From Oceanibium sediminis (GTDB taxonomy: Bacteria > Pseudomonadota > Alphaproteobacteria > Rhodobacterales > Rhodobacteraceae), in the NCBI RefSeq assembly GCF_003265325.1, contig NZ_QGNX01000005.1, forward strand, positions 336,658-400,657: a stretch of 64,000 bases of DNA, given 5' to 3'. Below the pieces are notes generated by a model, which searched no databases, had not been told where the DNA came from, and saw only the letters and a list, made by a program, of their open reading frames with translations. Shown here one piece after another: positions 44,477 through 53,484 of this stretch. Numbering within the stretch: the stretch's first letter is position 1; the number at the start of each line of letters is the position of its first letter. The position numbers and the translations under genes are program-made.

Positions 44477-45388
44477 TCAATGGTCAACATCGATCATTGA
44501 GCCATAGTGCTTTTTAAAAGTACTGATCTCTTCAGTTATGAAGTCGCGGAAGGCTGCGATCCTCTTCGATTGCCTCAATTCCTCTGGATACGCCATGTAT
44601 ACTGGAATCGTCTTGCTTCTTTCGCCTGGCAGTACATTCCGAAGCTGGGGGAAGTCCGCTATAACGTAGTTCGGCAGCGCCCCGATCCCCAGTCCGTTCA
44701 GGGTTGCCTGAAGTATACCGAAGTAGTTGTTCACGGTCAGATGGCTTGTCTGATGCGCCGCGAGGATTGGCGACATCCAGCTTTGCCCCGCGCTCACCTG
44801 GCGGCTCGCCATGCTTTGGCTGATGATGCGGTGCGCGGTCAGATCCTCACGGGTTTTCGGTTCCCCGCGCAGCTTGAGATACGCCTCGCTTGCGTAGAAC
44901 CGCATCGACACATCCATCAGGCGGCGGCGGATCAGGTCCGCCTGGCTGGGTTCCTTCATGCGGATCGCGACATCGGCCTCGCGCATGGGCAGGTCTAGGA
45001 CGCGCTCCTCGAGGATCAGGTCGATCTTCAGGTTCGGGTACTTCTCGTACAGCCGGCCAAGGCGGGGGGCCAGCCAGATGGTGCCGAAGCCGGTGGTCGT
45101 GGTGACCCTGAGCTCGCCATAGATCGCGTCGGCGCTGTCCTTGATCCGGGCGGTCGCCGTCGCCAGGCGCTTGCGCATCGACTGGGTCGCATCGAACAGC
45201 AACTCGCCCTGTTCGGTCAGGATCAGCCCCCGCGCGTGGCGGTGGAACAGCGTCACGTTCAGGCTTTCCTCCAGCGCGCGGATCTGGCGGCTGACGGCGG
45301 ACTGGCTGAGGTGCAGCGTGTCGCCCGCATGGGTCAGCGACCCCGCGTCCGCCACCGCGTGAAATATCCTCAGTTTATCCCAGTCCAT
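44477..45388 (-). CDS. LysR-family transcriptional regulator
   Basis: A 303-residue LysR regulator. The N-terminal winged helix-turn-helix (about 1-60) is clear: DKLRIFHAVADAGSLTHAGDTLHLSQSAVSRQIRALEESLNVTLFHRHARGLILTEQG. The C-terminal effector-binding domain follows (GELRVTTTTGFGTIWLAPRL, DVAIRMKEP). Start MDWDKLRIF was chosen over upstream Met codons. It is divergent from the indolepyruvate ferredoxin oxidoreductase gene with a 219-base shared region, so it may control that gene; the effector is unknown. Confidence 0.92.
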   Translation of the reverse strand: MDWDKLRIFHAVADAGSLTHAGDTLHLSQSAVSRQIRALEESLNVTLFHRHARGLILTEQGELLFDATQSMRKRLATATARIKDSADAIYGELRVTTTTGFGTIWLAPRLGRLYEKYPNLKIDLILEERVLDLPMREADVAIRMKEPSQADLIRRRLMDVSMRFYASEAYLKLRGEPKTREDLTAHRIISQSMASRQVSAGQSWMSPILAAHQTSHLTVNNYFGILQATLNGLGIGALPNYVIADFPQLRNVLPGERSKTIPVYMAYPEELRQSKRIAAFRDFITEEISTFKKHYGSMIDVDH

Positions 45389-45553
45389 GTTTTGGGCCAC
45401 GTCGTTAACCTTCAAGTGATGGGCACAGGCGATTTCCGGTGCAAGAACACCATATCGCACGGGCCAGTTTTGTAGTCTTATTGCTATAAAAACCCCTAAG
45501 GAAAAGCATTCTTTCTTTTTGCGCCGCTTTTCCGGGGCTGTGATGATTCCGCT

Positions 45554-45581
45554 TTGTGGGTCAATGCTGCTGACCTATAAT
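45554..45581 (+). promoter_or_regulatory. putative promoter of the indolepyruvate ferredoxin oxidoreductase gene
   Basis: TTGTGG at 45554-45559 and a perfect TATAAT at 45576-45581 with 16-base spacing lie 27 bases before the ATG, with GGGAGG as ribosome-binding site. The -35 is weak, as expected for an activated promoter in a LysR-divergent intergenic region. Confidence 0.6.
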
Positions 45582-45607
45582 GTTCGAAATACCTGGGAGG
45601 GTTTTTC

Positions 45608-48600
45608 ATGAAACTGGCCGATGTCTCACTGCACGACAGGTTCGACCTTAACAAGCGTCAGGTTCTGCTGAGCGGGGTTCAGGCGCTGACCCGCCTGCCG
45701 ATGATGCAGAAGCTGCGCGACAGCGCGGCGGGGCTGAACACGGCGGGCTATGTGACGGGGTATCGGGGCTCTCCGCTCGGCGGTGTGGACCTCCAGATGA
45801 TGCATGCGAAGCAGCAGTTGGACGCCCATGACGTGGTTTTCAACCCCGGCTTGAACGAGGACCTGGCCGCCACCGCGCTTTGGGGTACGCAGCAGGCCCA
45901 TTTGCGGGGCGAGGGGACGCACGACGGCGTCTTCGGCCTCTGGTACGCCAAGGGCCCCGGGGTTGATCGTTCGGGTGACGTGTTCCGCCACGCGAACATG
46001 GCCGGCACGGCCGAGCATGGCGGCGTGATCGCCTGCATGGGCGACGATCACACCGGCGAAAGTTCCACCGTGCTGCACCACTCGGAATTCGCGCTGGTCG
46101 ATGCGCTGATGCCCATCCTCAGCCCCGCCGGCGTGCAGGAGGTGCTGGACTACGGCATCCTCGGCTGGGCGCTGTCGCGCTACTCGGGCTGCTGGGTGGG
46201 GCTGAAATGCGTGAAGGACACGATCGAGGTGTCCGAGGTGGTGGACGGCGATCCCCACCGGATCGAAATCAAACTCCCGGACGACTTCGAGATGCCCGAG
46301 GGCGGCATCAATATCCGCCTCGGCGACACCCCCGTCGCGCAGGAAGCGCGGCTGCACGACTACAAGCGCTTCGCCGCGGAAGCCTTTGGCCGCGCAAACA
46401 AAATCGACAAGCGCGTTCACGGGCGGGCAGGGGCGAAGATCGGCATCGTCTCCTCCGGGAAGTCCTGGCTCGACACGATCCACGCGCTCGACCTGCTGGG
46501 CTTCGACGCTGACGCGATGGAGGCCAACGGCATCACCACCTACAAGATCGGCATGGTCTGGCCGCTGGACATGACCAGCTTCCGCGCCTGGGCGGACGGG
46601 CTGGACCTGATCATCGTGGTCGAGGAAAAGCGCAAGCTGCTGGAAGTCCAGATCAAGGAGGCGATCTTCAACGACCGCCGTGGCCGGCGCGTGATCGGCT
46701 GGAAGGACGAGCAGGGCAACACCGTCTTCACGGTCAAGGAGTCGCTCGATCCGGTCAAGATCGCCGACAAGCTCGGCCATCTGCTCAGCGCCGAGGGTAT
46801 CGCGCCCGACACCATGCGCGCGGCGCAGGCGAGCATCGAGTCCGCGCTGAACAGCTCCAACGCCCCGGCCATGGCCGAGCGTCTGCCGTGGTTCTGCTCG
46901 GGCTGTCCGCACAACACCTCCACCCGCCTGCCAGAGGGCGCGCGCGCCTACGCGGGCATCGGCTGTCACTACATGGTGCAGTGGATGGACCGCGAGACGT
47001 CGGGCTTCACCCACATGGGCGGCGAAGGCGCGAACTGGATTGGCGAGGCGCCGTTTTCCAAAAGAAAGCATATATTCCAGAACCTTGGCGATGGAACTTA
47101 CAATCACTCCGGCGTCCAGGCGATCCGCGCCGCCCTGGCGGCGGGCACCACGATCACCTACAAGATCCTCTACAACGACGCGGTGGCGATGACCGGCGGC
47201 CAGCCCAATGACGGGGGCCTCTCGCCCGAACAGATCAGCGCCGAACTGCTGGCCATGGGCGTCAAGAAGGTCGTCGCCGTCTACGACCCGAAGGAAGAGC
47301 CGGACCCCGCCGCGTTCCCCAAGGGCGTGCCGCTGCGCCCCCGGGATGAGCTGATGCAGGTCCAGAAAGAGATGCAGGAAGTCGAGGGCGTCTCCGCCAT
47401 CGTCTACATCCAGACCTGCGCCGCCGAAAAGCGCCGCCGCCGCAAGCGCGGGCAGTTCCCCGATCCTGACCGCCGCGTCTTCATCAACCCCAGTGTGTGC
47501 GAGGGCTGCGGCGATTGCGGCGTGCAGTCCAACTGCGTCTCGATCCTGCCGCTGGAAACGCGGCTGGGCCGCAAGCGCAAGATCGATCAGTCCTCCTGCA
47601 ACAAGGACTACTCCTGCCTGAAGGGCTTCTGCCCCAGCTTCGTCACCGTGGAAGGTGGGCGCATCCGCAAGGAATCCGCGAAATCCCTCGCCATTCCCGA
47701 CTTGCCGGATCCGGCGGTTCCCGCGATTGTCGGCACCCATAACATCGTGGTCACCGGCGTCGGCGGCACCGGCGTCGTCACGGTCGGGGCCCTTCTCGGC
47801 ATGGCCGCCCACCTGGAGGGCAAGGGCTCCGGCGTGATGGAGATGGCGGGCCTCGCGCAGAAGGGCGGTGCCGTGCACATCCATTGCCGCATCGCGAACA
47901 AACCCGGAGATATCAACGCGGTACGCGTCGCGGTTGGGGAAGCGGACGCGCTGATCGGCGGCGATATCGTGGTTGCCGCCAGCCCGAAAACCCTCTCGCT
48001 GCTGTCTCGCGGGCGCACCCGCGCGGTGGTCAACACGGCCGAGATCATCACCGGCGAGTTCACCCATAACACCGAATTCCACCTGCCCACGGACCGGCTG
48101 ACGCTGTCCTTGCGCGGCCGCATCGGGGACGAAGCACTGAGCGCGCTGGACGCGACCCGCCTTGCCACCGAAATCCTGGGCGACGGGATCTACGCCAACG
48201 TGCTGATGCTCGGCGCGGCCTACCAGTCGGGCCTGATCCCGCTGAGCGAGGACGCGCTGCTGCGCGCGATCGAGATCAACGGCGCGGGTGTGGAGGGTAA
48301 CAAGGCTGCCTTCGCCTTGGGCCGCTGGTCCATCGTCGCCCCGGCGGAGGTGGCCACCCACCTCCGCCCTCGCGCCGCCACCACCGAGGAAACCCTTGAG
48401 GAGGCGGTCGAGCATCGCGACGCGCTGGTGCAGGCATACCAGAACCGCCGCCTGGCCAAGCGCTATCGCAAGCTGGTCGCACGCGCCGCGCCATTGGGCG
48501 AGGATTTCGCCATGGCCGTGGCGAAATCCTACCACAAGCTGTTGACCTACAAGGATGAATACGAGGTCGCGCGGCTGCATCACGAAACCCTCAAGACCGC

Positions 48601-49024
48601 CATCGACCAGGAGTTCGAGGATGTGAAGTCTCTGCACTTCCACCTGGCCCCGCCGATCCTGGGCCGCAAGGATGCGGATGGTCACCCCGTGAAGTCCGAG
48701 TTCGGCCCCTGGATGATGCGCGCCTTCGGAATCCTGCGCCATTTCAAGGGGCTGCGCGGCACAGCGCTCGATCCCTTCGGGCGCTCGGACGAGCGGCGCA
48801 TGGAACGCGCCCTGATCCGCGAGTATGAAAGCGACATCACCGCCCTGATCGAGGATTTCCCCGCGGATCATGCGGATATCGCCATCGCGATTGCCGAATT
48901 GCCAATGCAGATCAAGGGCTTCGGCCACGTAAAGGCCGCCACGGCCACCGCCGCCGCCAAGCGGCGCGAGGAACTGCTGGCGGGGCTGCGCAGCGTCCCG
49001 CCCGCCCGGGAGGCAGCGGAATAA
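45608..49024 (+). CDS. indolepyruvate ferredoxin oxidoreductase, fused alpha and beta subunits
   Basis: A single 1138-residue protein that combines the functions of IorA and IorB, oxidatively decarboxylating aryl-2-oxo acids (indolepyruvate, phenylpyruvate) to acyl-CoA with ferredoxin. N-terminal part: GYRGSPLGGVDLQM (pyrimidine-binding), then CXXC-like PWFCSGCPHNTSTRLPEGA and a TPP-binding part (GGQPNDGG near 535). A ferredoxin-type Cys cluster (CEGCGDCGVQSNC, about residue 630; then CNKDYSCLKGFCP) follows, and the gamma-type domain begins IVVTGVGGTGVVTVGALLGMAAHLEGKG. The last 150 residues are a helical tail. The length matches the long fused forms of proteobacteria. Confidence 0.9.
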   Translation: MKLADVSLHDRFDLNKRQVLLSGVQALTRLPMMQKLRDSAAGLNTAGYVTGYRGSPLGGVDLQMMHAKQQLDAHDVVFNPGLNEDLAATALWGTQQAHLRGEGTHDGVFGLWYAKGPGVDRSGDVFRHANMAGTAEHGGVIACMGDDHTGESSTVLHHSEFALVDALMPILSPAGVQEVLDYGILGWALSRYSGCWVGLKCVKDTIEVSEVVDGDPHRIEIKLPDDFEMPEGGINIRLGDTPVAQEARLHDYKRFAAEAFGRANKIDKRVHGRAGAKIGIVSSGKSWLDTIHALDLLGFDADAMEANGITTYKIGMVWPLDMTSFRAWADGLDLIIVVEEKRKLLEVQIKEAIFNDRRGRRVIGWKDEQGNTVFTVKESLDPVKIADKLGHLLSAEGIAPDTMRAAQASIESALNSSNAPAMAERLPWFCSGCPHNTSTRLPEGARAYAGIGCHYMVQWMDRETSGFTHMGGEGANWIGEAPFSKRKHIFQNLGDGTYNHSGVQAIRAALAAGTTITYKILYNDAVAMTGGQPNDGGLSPEQISAELLAMGVKKVVAVYDPKEEPDPAAFPKGVPLRPRDELMQVQKEMQEVEGVSAIVYIQTCAAEKRRRRKRGQFPDPDRRVFINPSVCEGCGDCGVQSNCVSILPLETRLGRKRKIDQSSCNKDYSCLKGFCPSFVTVEGGRIRKESAKSLAIPDLPDPAVPAIVGTHNIVVTGVGGTGVVTVGALLGMAAHLEGKGSGVMEMAGLAQKGGAVHIHCRIANKPGDINAVRVAVGEADALIGGDIVVAASPKTLSLLSRGRTRAVVNTAEIITGEFTHNTEFHLPTDRLTLSLRGRIGDEALSALDATRLATEILGDGIYANVLMLGAAYQSGLIPLSEDALLRAIEINGAGVEGNKAAFALGRWSIVAPAEVATHLRPRAATTEETLEEAVEHRDALVQAYQNRRLAKRYRKLVARAAPLGEDFAMAVAKSYHKLLTYKDEYEVARLHHETLKTAIDQEFEDVKSLHFHLAPPILGRKDADGHPVKSEFGPWMMRAFGILRHFKGLRGTALDPFGRSDERRMERALIREYESDITALIEDFPADHADIAIAIAELPMQIKGFGHVKAATATAAAKRREELLAGLRSVPPAREAAE

Positions 49025-49114
49025 ACGCTTCGTCACACAATATTACGAAGCCGTGACAGAGTGTTAGCAAGTTTTGTGATATACTGAATGAGGAGCTGCG
49101 CCAGGAGCAGGTCG

Positions 49115-49765
49115 ATGAAACACGTGCGCAAAGGATACACGCCCGCCGAAAAGTTTTCGGATGCGACGATCCACATTCTGGGCGTGACCTGGGCCCTGGT
49201 CGGCGTCTTCGCCCTCATCCCCCTTGCCGTGTTCTGGAGCGGGGAGCGCAGCGTGATCCTCGCCACCATGGTTTACGGTCTGTGCATGCTGGCCATGCTC
49301 GCCGTGTCCGCCACCTATCACATGAGCCCGCCGGGAGAGTGGCACGAGCTGCTGCAAAAGCTCGATCACTCGGCGATTTATATAAAGATCGCAGGCACAT
49401 ACACGCCGTTTGCAATCCTGTCCGGGGCGCCGGTCTGGATGCTTGTCATGCTGCTCTGGGGGGGCGCGTGCATCGGGATCCTGTTGAAGATGCTGGCCCC
49501 CAACCGGTTCATTCCCCTGGCCCTCGGGCTATACATCGCCATGGGTTGGTCAGGGGTGGCGGTGGGCGAATTCGTCGCCGCGCTGCGCCCAGAGGCGCTG
49601 TACCTGATGCTGTTCGGGGGCGTGCTCTATACCGGCGGGGTCGTCTTCTTCCTGTGGGAAGATCTGCCGTTTCACAAGACGATCTGGCACGCGCTGGTGC
49701 TTCTGGCCACGGTGCTGGTCTATGCCGCGCTGGTGACGGAACTCGCCGGGGCGCGCACCATCTGA
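49115..49765 (+). CDS. hemolysin III / PAQR-family membrane protein
   Basis: A 216-residue protein with about seven hydrophobic segments. Pattern: EKFSDATIHILGVTWALVGVFAL, SATYHMSPPGEWHELLQKLDHSAIYIKIAGTYTPFAI (metal-binding His and Asp), GVLYTGGVVFFLWEDLPFHKTIWHALVLLATVLVYAAL (His in FHKTIWH). Members of this PAQR/HlyIII family are membrane hydrolase-like proteins; the hemolysin name is historical. Start MKHVRKGYTPAEK at 49115 has an AGGAG site; upstream Met 49088 is rejected. It ends 6 bases before the convergent tusA. Confidence 0.9.
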   Translation: MKHVRKGYTPAEKFSDATIHILGVTWALVGVFALIPLAVFWSGERSVILATMVYGLCMLAMLAVSATYHMSPPGEWHELLQKLDHSAIYIKIAGTYTPFAILSGAPVWMLVMLLWGGACIGILLKMLAPNRFIPLALGLYIAMGWSGVAVGEFVAALRPEALYLMLFGGVLYTGGVVFFLWEDLPFHKTIWHALVLLATVLVYAALVTELAGARTI

Positions 49766-49771
49766 CGCCTC

Positions 49772-50002
49772 TCAGCCCTTTTCGATCCACCAGAGCTGGC
49801 GCGGAAATCCGTCGTCCTGGCTGTGCAGTACGACGTGTCCCTGTTCGGCGCAGAAATGGGGCACATCGATCAGCGCGGCGGGATCGTCCGTCACCACCTC
49901 CAACACCTGGCCGGGCGCAAGCGTGCCCAGCCGCTTGCGGATCTTCAGCACGGGCAGGGGGCAGAGCAGCCCGGCGGCGTCCAATGTGTCGTCCTTCTTC
50001 AT
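49772..50002 (-). CDS. TusA-family sulfurtransferase / SirA-like protein
   Basis: A 76-residue protein with the TusA motif: LDAAGLLCPLPVLKIRKRLG, where Cys14 carries persulfide, followed by GQVLEVVTDDPAALIDVPHFCAEQGHVVL. Such proteins relay sulfur for tRNA thiolation or other pathways. The start MKKDDTLDAAG at 50002 is chosen; an upstream Met at 50104 has no similarity. Convergent with hlyIII and divergent from ccdA (114-base gap). Confidence 0.9.
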   Translation of the reverse strand: MKKDDTLDAAGLLCPLPVLKIRKRLGTLAPGQVLEVVTDDPAALIDVPHFCAEQGHVVLHSQDDGFPRQLWWIEKG

Positions 50003-50116
50003 GGGGATCAGAAACCACCCGCTGTAACGAATGTCCACGGATATGTGACAGCCCGTCACGTGACGCGCCCCAGTGCAACCGCTAAGGGTGAGCGAGGACT
50101 TCATACAGGCAGACCC

Positions 50117-50869
50117 ATGTTCGGCATCGACGTCATCGACAGCTCCCTTCTTCCGGCCCTGTTCGTCGCGCTTTTCGCGGGCGTGCTGAGCTTTTTGTCA
50201 CCCTGCGTTCTGCCCATCGTGCCGCCCTACCTGGCCTATATGGCCGGGACCACGGTGCCTGACGTGCAGACCCGGCGCGGCGCGGACCCGAAGGTGGTCA
50301 CGGCGGCGCTGTTCTTCGTGCTGGGGCTTTCCACGGTTTTCATCTTCCTTGGATTCGCGGCCTCCATGGCGGGGCAGGCGCTGCTGCAATACCAGCGCGA
50401 GATGGCCATCGCCTCGGGCATCGTGATCCTGGTTTTCGGGCTGCACTTCCTGCACGTCTTCCGCATCCCGCTGCTGGACCGCGAGGCGCGCCTGGACGCC
50501 CGCGATGGCACCGGCACCGCCATGGGCGCTTATGTCATGGGCCTGGCCTTCGCCTTTGGCTGGACGCCCTGCATCGGCCCCGTTCTGGGCATGATCCTCA
50601 GCCTTGCCGCGCAAGAGGATACGGTGGGGCGCGGCGTGGTGATGATGGCCAGCTACGCCATCGGCCTTGGCCTGCCGTTCCTGCTTGCGGCCATCTTCCT
50701 GAACCGCGCCCTTGGCGCAATGGGCCGCCTGCGCGCCCACATGGGCACGATCGAGCGTGTGACGGGCGTCATGCTGCTGGTGGTGGGCGGAATGCTGGTG
50801 ACAGGTCTGTTCAGCACATTTTCCTACTGGTTGCTGGAAACCTTCCCCGCCCTTGGCCTGATCGGTTAA
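50117..50869 (+). CDS. ccdA: cytochrome c biogenesis protein CcdA
   Basis: A 250-residue integral membrane protein that carries reducing power from cytoplasmic thioredoxin to periplasmic partners for cytochrome c maturation. Two Cys are in the diagnostic motifs SFLSPCVLPIVPPYLAYMAG (Cys30, TM1) and FGWTPCIGPVLG (TM4), the redox pair of the family. About six transmembrane helices are visible. Start MFGIDVIDSS at 50117. Its TAA overlaps the stop of the convergent RHH gene (TTAA). Confidence 0.93.
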   Translation: MFGIDVIDSSLLPALFVALFAGVLSFLSPCVLPIVPPYLAYMAGTTVPDVQTRRGADPKVVTAALFFVLGLSTVFIFLGFAASMAGQALLQYQREMAIASGIVILVFGLHFLHVFRIPLLDREARLDARDGTGTAMGAYVMGLAFAFGWTPCIGPVLGMILSLAAQEDTVGRGVVMMASYAIGLGLPFLLAAIFLNRALGAMGRLRAHMGTIERVTGVMLLVVGGMLVTGLFSTFSYWLLETFPALGLIG

Positions 50870-51102
50870 GGGGCGGGCTTCGGGCGATACCAGTCGAGCA
50901 CGTACAGGCGGATCGCCCCGGCAAGACCGGCCTCCACCCCGCGGGCGGCGTCGATTTCCGCGGCCAGCACGTTGATCGGCTTCCCCTGTTCTTGCGCGAT
51001 GGCGCGAAATGCATGCCAGAACGCATCCTCCAGCGAAACGCTGGTGCGGTGTCCCTTCAGCGTGAGGGAGCGTTTCTTCGGCAATCCATAGTCAATGCTC
51101 AT
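50866..51102 (-). CDS. ribbon-helix-helix domain protein
   Basis: A 78-residue protein whose pattern (PKKRSLTLKGHRTSVSLEDAFWHAFRAIAQEQGKPINVLAAEIDAARG) resembles small ribbon-helix-helix proteins with a beta-strand, then two helices. It could bind DNA. It overlaps the DUF4169 gene by 11 bases. ATG 51102 is preferred, but ATG 51108 would add two residues. Downstream of DUF4169 and separated from fumC by a terminator. The RHH fold is inferred from pattern. Confidence 0.75.
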   Translation of the reverse strand: MSIDYGLPKKRSLTLKGHRTSVSLEDAFWHAFRAIAQEQGKPINVLAAEIDAARGVEAGLAGAIRLYVLDWYRPKPAP

Positions 51103-51256
51103 CGTCATCCCGCCGGTGCGCCTCCAGGCGCTTTTGCTCCAGCTCGGCGTTCGCCTTGTCCTGGCGGCTGGGCGTGGGGGAGGTGACCTTGTCCCGCGCT
51201 TCGGCGCGTTTGCGCTGCTTCTTCGCGCGGCGCAGGTTGATGACCTTGCCGCTCAT
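51092..51256 (-). CDS. DUF4169 family small basic protein
   Basis: A 54-residue highly charged protein: MSGKVINLRRAKKQRKRAEARDKV and then a Glu/Lys-rich region (LEQKRLEAHRRDDDEH). The pattern of a Lys/Arg-rich N-terminus followed by a basic helical region matches the DUF4169 family of alphaproteobacteria as I recall it. It ends inside the RHH gene (11-base overlap). No function is known to me; nucleic-acid binding is possible from composition only. Confidence 0.75.
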   Translation of the reverse strand: MSGKVINLRRAKKQRKRAEARDKVTSPTPSRQDKANAELEQKRLEAHRRDDDEH

Positions 51257-51274
51257 GACAGGTGCGCCATGCGG

Positions 51275-51302
51275 AAAAACGGGCCGCCGGAATGGCGACC
51301 CG
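51275..51302 (-). terminator. Rho-independent terminator after fumC
   Basis: On the minus strand a 9-bp stem (one G-U pair, 51294-51302 with 51280-51288) and a 5-base loop is followed by TTTTT (51279-51275). It separates fumC from the DUF4169-RHH pair. Confidence 0.75.
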
Positions 51303-51344
51303 TGGCGCGCGCAAGACGGCGCGCGATCATGTCAGAGTTCCGAC

Positions 51345-52739
51345 TCAGTCTTTCGGTCCCAGCATCTGGTCGGGACGCACGACGCGGTCGAAAGTTTCCT
51401 CGTCCACGAAGCCCAGCGCGATCGCTTCCTGTTTCAGGGTGGTGCGATTCTTGTGCGCGGTCTTAGCGACGGTGGTGGCGTTGTCGTAGCCGATTTCCGG
51501 CGCCAGCGCGGTGACCAGCATCAGGCTTTCCCACATCAGCTGGGAAATCCGCTCTTCGTCGGCTTCGATGCCGTCCACGCAGTTGTCGGTGAACGCGACG
51601 CTCGCATCGCCCAGCAACTGCATGGATTGCAGAACGTTGTAGGCCATCATCGGCTTGTAGACGTTCAGCTCGAAATGCCCCTGGCTGCCGGCGAATCCGA
51701 CGGCGGCGTCGTTGCCCAGCACATGGGCGCAGACCTGGGTCAGGGCCTCGCACTGGGTGGGGTTCACCTTGCCCGGCATGATGGAGGAGCCGGGCTCGTT
51801 TTCCGGCAGCATCAGCTCGCCCAGGCCGCAGCGCGGACCAGAGCCGAGCAGGCGGATGTCATTCGCGATCTTGAACAGGCTCGCGGCCACCACCTTCAGC
51901 GCGCCCGACATCTCGATCAGCGCGTCATGGGCGGCCAGCGCCTCGAACTTGTTCGGCGCGGTAACGAAGGGCAGGCCGGTGATCTTCGCCGCTTCCGCCG
52001 CGAAGGCTTCGGCAAAGCCGGTCTTGGTGTTCAGCCCGGTGCCCACAGCGGTGCCGCCCTGCGCCAGCGGGTAGATGTTGCCGAGCGCGGCTTCCACGCG
52101 CCTGATGCCCTGTTCCACCTGGAAGGCGTAACCGCCGAATTCCTGGCCAAGGGTCAACGGCGTCGCGTCCATCGTGTGGGTGCGCCCGATCTTGATGATG
52201 TCCTTGAACGCCTCGGCCTTCTGGGCCAGTGCGGCGTGCAGCTTCTTCAATCCCGGCAGGGTGACGTCGCGGGCGGTCATCGCCACGGCGATATGCATCG
52301 CGGTCGGGAACGTGTCGTTGGAGCTTTGCCCCATGTTGCAGTGATCGTTGGGGTGCACCGGGCTTTTGGAGCCCATCTCGCCGCCCAGCATCTCGATCGC
52401 GCGGTTGGAGATCACCTCGTTCGCGTTCATGTTGGATTGCGTGCCCGACCCGGTCTGCCAGACCACCAGCGGGAAATGATCGTCCAGCTTGCCCGCAACC
52501 ACTTCGGACGCGGCCGATACGATGGCGTCGCCGATCTTGGCATCGAGCTTGCCCTGCGCCATGTTCACCGTTGCAGCTGCCTGCTTGATCACGCCCAGCG
52601 CGCGCACGATGGCCACGGGCTGCTTTTCCCAGCCAATCGGGAAGTTCTGCAACGAACGCTGCGTCTGCGCGCCCCAGTACTTGTCCGCGGGGACATCCAG
52701 CGGGCCAAAGCTGTCGGTTTCGGTACGGGTGGTGGTCAT
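51345..52739 (-). CDS. fumC: class II fumarate hydratase
   Basis: TCA-cycle enzyme that interconverts fumarate and malate. The family signature [15 protein letters not shown] is present, and the catalytic base Ser lies in that loop. Other motifs are [43 protein letters not shown] and [21 protein letters not shown]. 464 residues, normal. A promoter-like sequence lies upstream (52772-52800) and a terminator follows. sspB is the next gene upstream. Confidence 0.96.
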   Translation of the reverse strand: MTTTRTETDSFGPLDVPADKYWGAQTQRSLQNFPIGWEKQPVAIVRALGVIKQAAATVNMAQGKLDAKIGDAIVSAASEVVAGKLDDHFPLVVWQTGSGTQSNMNANEVISNRAIEMLGGEMGSKSPVHPNDHCNMGQSSNDTFPTAMHIAVAMTARDVTLPGLKKLHAALAQKAEAFKDIIKIGRTHTMDATPLTLGQEFGGYAFQVEQGIRRVEAALGNIYPLAQGGTAVGTGLNTKTGFAEAFAAEAAKITGLPFVTAPNKFEALAAHDALIEMSGALKVVAASLFKIANDIRLLGSGPRCGLGELMLPENEPGSSIMPGKVNPTQCEALTQVCAHVLGNDAAVGFAGSQGHFELNVYKPMMAYNVLQSMQLLGDASVAFTDNCVDGIEADEERISQLMWESLMLVTALAPEIGYDNATTVAKTAHKNRTTLKQEAIALGFVDEETFDRVVRPDQMLGPKD

Positions 52740-52771
52740 CTCAATCCCTCATTCGGTGCTATCGCGCCACG

Positions 52772-52800
52772 GCTATAGCGGCCCCCGGAAGGATTGTCAC
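52772..52800 (-). promoter_or_regulatory. putative promoter of fumC
   Basis: GTGACA (52800-52795) and TATAGC (52777-52772) on the minus strand are 17 bases apart, in the 84-base sspB-fumC gap, 33 bases before the fumC start. Confidence 0.6.
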
Positions 52801-52823
52801 CGAGCCCGTTTCGGCGCCTGCGC

Positions 52824-53300
52824 TCAGTGCTTGCGAAACCGGTCCAGGCTGACCACGTCGCCACCGCCCGATCGCGGCACGTCCGGCGCATCCTCGGCCT
52901 CGGTATCGTCTAGTTCTTCGTCAAGGTCGTCAGGTGACTCGGGCTCGTCCGTGGGGTCGAAGCGCAGACCGAATTCGACCGAGGGGTCGACGAAGGTGCG
53001 GATCGAGTCGAAGGGAATGACAAGCGGTTCGGGCTGGTTGCCGAAGTTCACCGTCACGGCGAAACGATCGCCGATCACGGTCAGGTCCTCGAACCATTCC
53101 TGCAGCACGATGGTCATTTCCTCGGGGTGGCGGGCGCGCAGGTAGTCGGGGATGTCCACGCCCGGATGTCGCGTGTCGAAGGTGATGAAGAAGTGGTGTG
53201 CCCCAGGCAACCCGTTCTCCGCCACATCGGACAGGACTTCCGACATCAACCCGCGCAGGGCCTTGTGCATCAATTGGCCGTAATGGAATCGCCGTGTCAT
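52824..53300 (-). CDS. sspB: SspB-family ClpXP adaptor
   Basis: Adaptor that delivers ssrA-tagged proteins to ClpXP. The 158-residue product has the alphaproteobacterial SspB pattern: RRFHYGQLMHKALRGLMSEVLSDVAENGLPG, HFFITFDTRHPGVDIPDYLRARHPEEMTIVLQEWFEDLTV (substrate-binding groove region) and FDSIRTFVDPSVEFGLRFD. An acidic linker then leads to the C-terminal VVSLDRFRKH tail, the ClpX-binding motif. Start MTRRFHY at 53300; an upstream Met at 53318 is rejected. The tmRNA that makes its substrates is encoded immediately upstream on the same strand. Confidence 0.93.
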   Translation of the reverse strand: MTRRFHYGQLMHKALRGLMSEVLSDVAENGLPGAHHFFITFDTRHPGVDIPDYLRARHPEEMTIVLQEWFEDLTVIGDRFAVTVNFGNQPEPLVIPFDSIRTFVDPSVEFGLRFDPTDEPESPDDLDEELDDTEAEDAPDVPRSGGGDVVSLDRFRKH

Positions 53301-53484
53301 GCTTGGTCCGTCTTTCATGCTGCCCCAAACTTAGCGAAGTGTGCATACAATGAAAGACCGGATTCACGCTTCACTGTGTATGCAGTCACAAAGGCCCCGT
53401 TGGGTGGCGGTGCCTTTGCGCCATGCACAAAGGCGTTTCGCCGCAATGAATGCACGAATGGACGTGGGTTTGGAAAATATGGGG

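Noticed and set aside
45626-49036. 1136-codon open frame antisense to the indolepyruvate ferredoxin oxidoreductase gene
   Set aside because: It mirrors the entire sense gene; its predicted protein is a low-complexity His/Arg/Asp/Gly/Ala-rich product without family motifs, as expected for antisense frames in GC-rich DNA.
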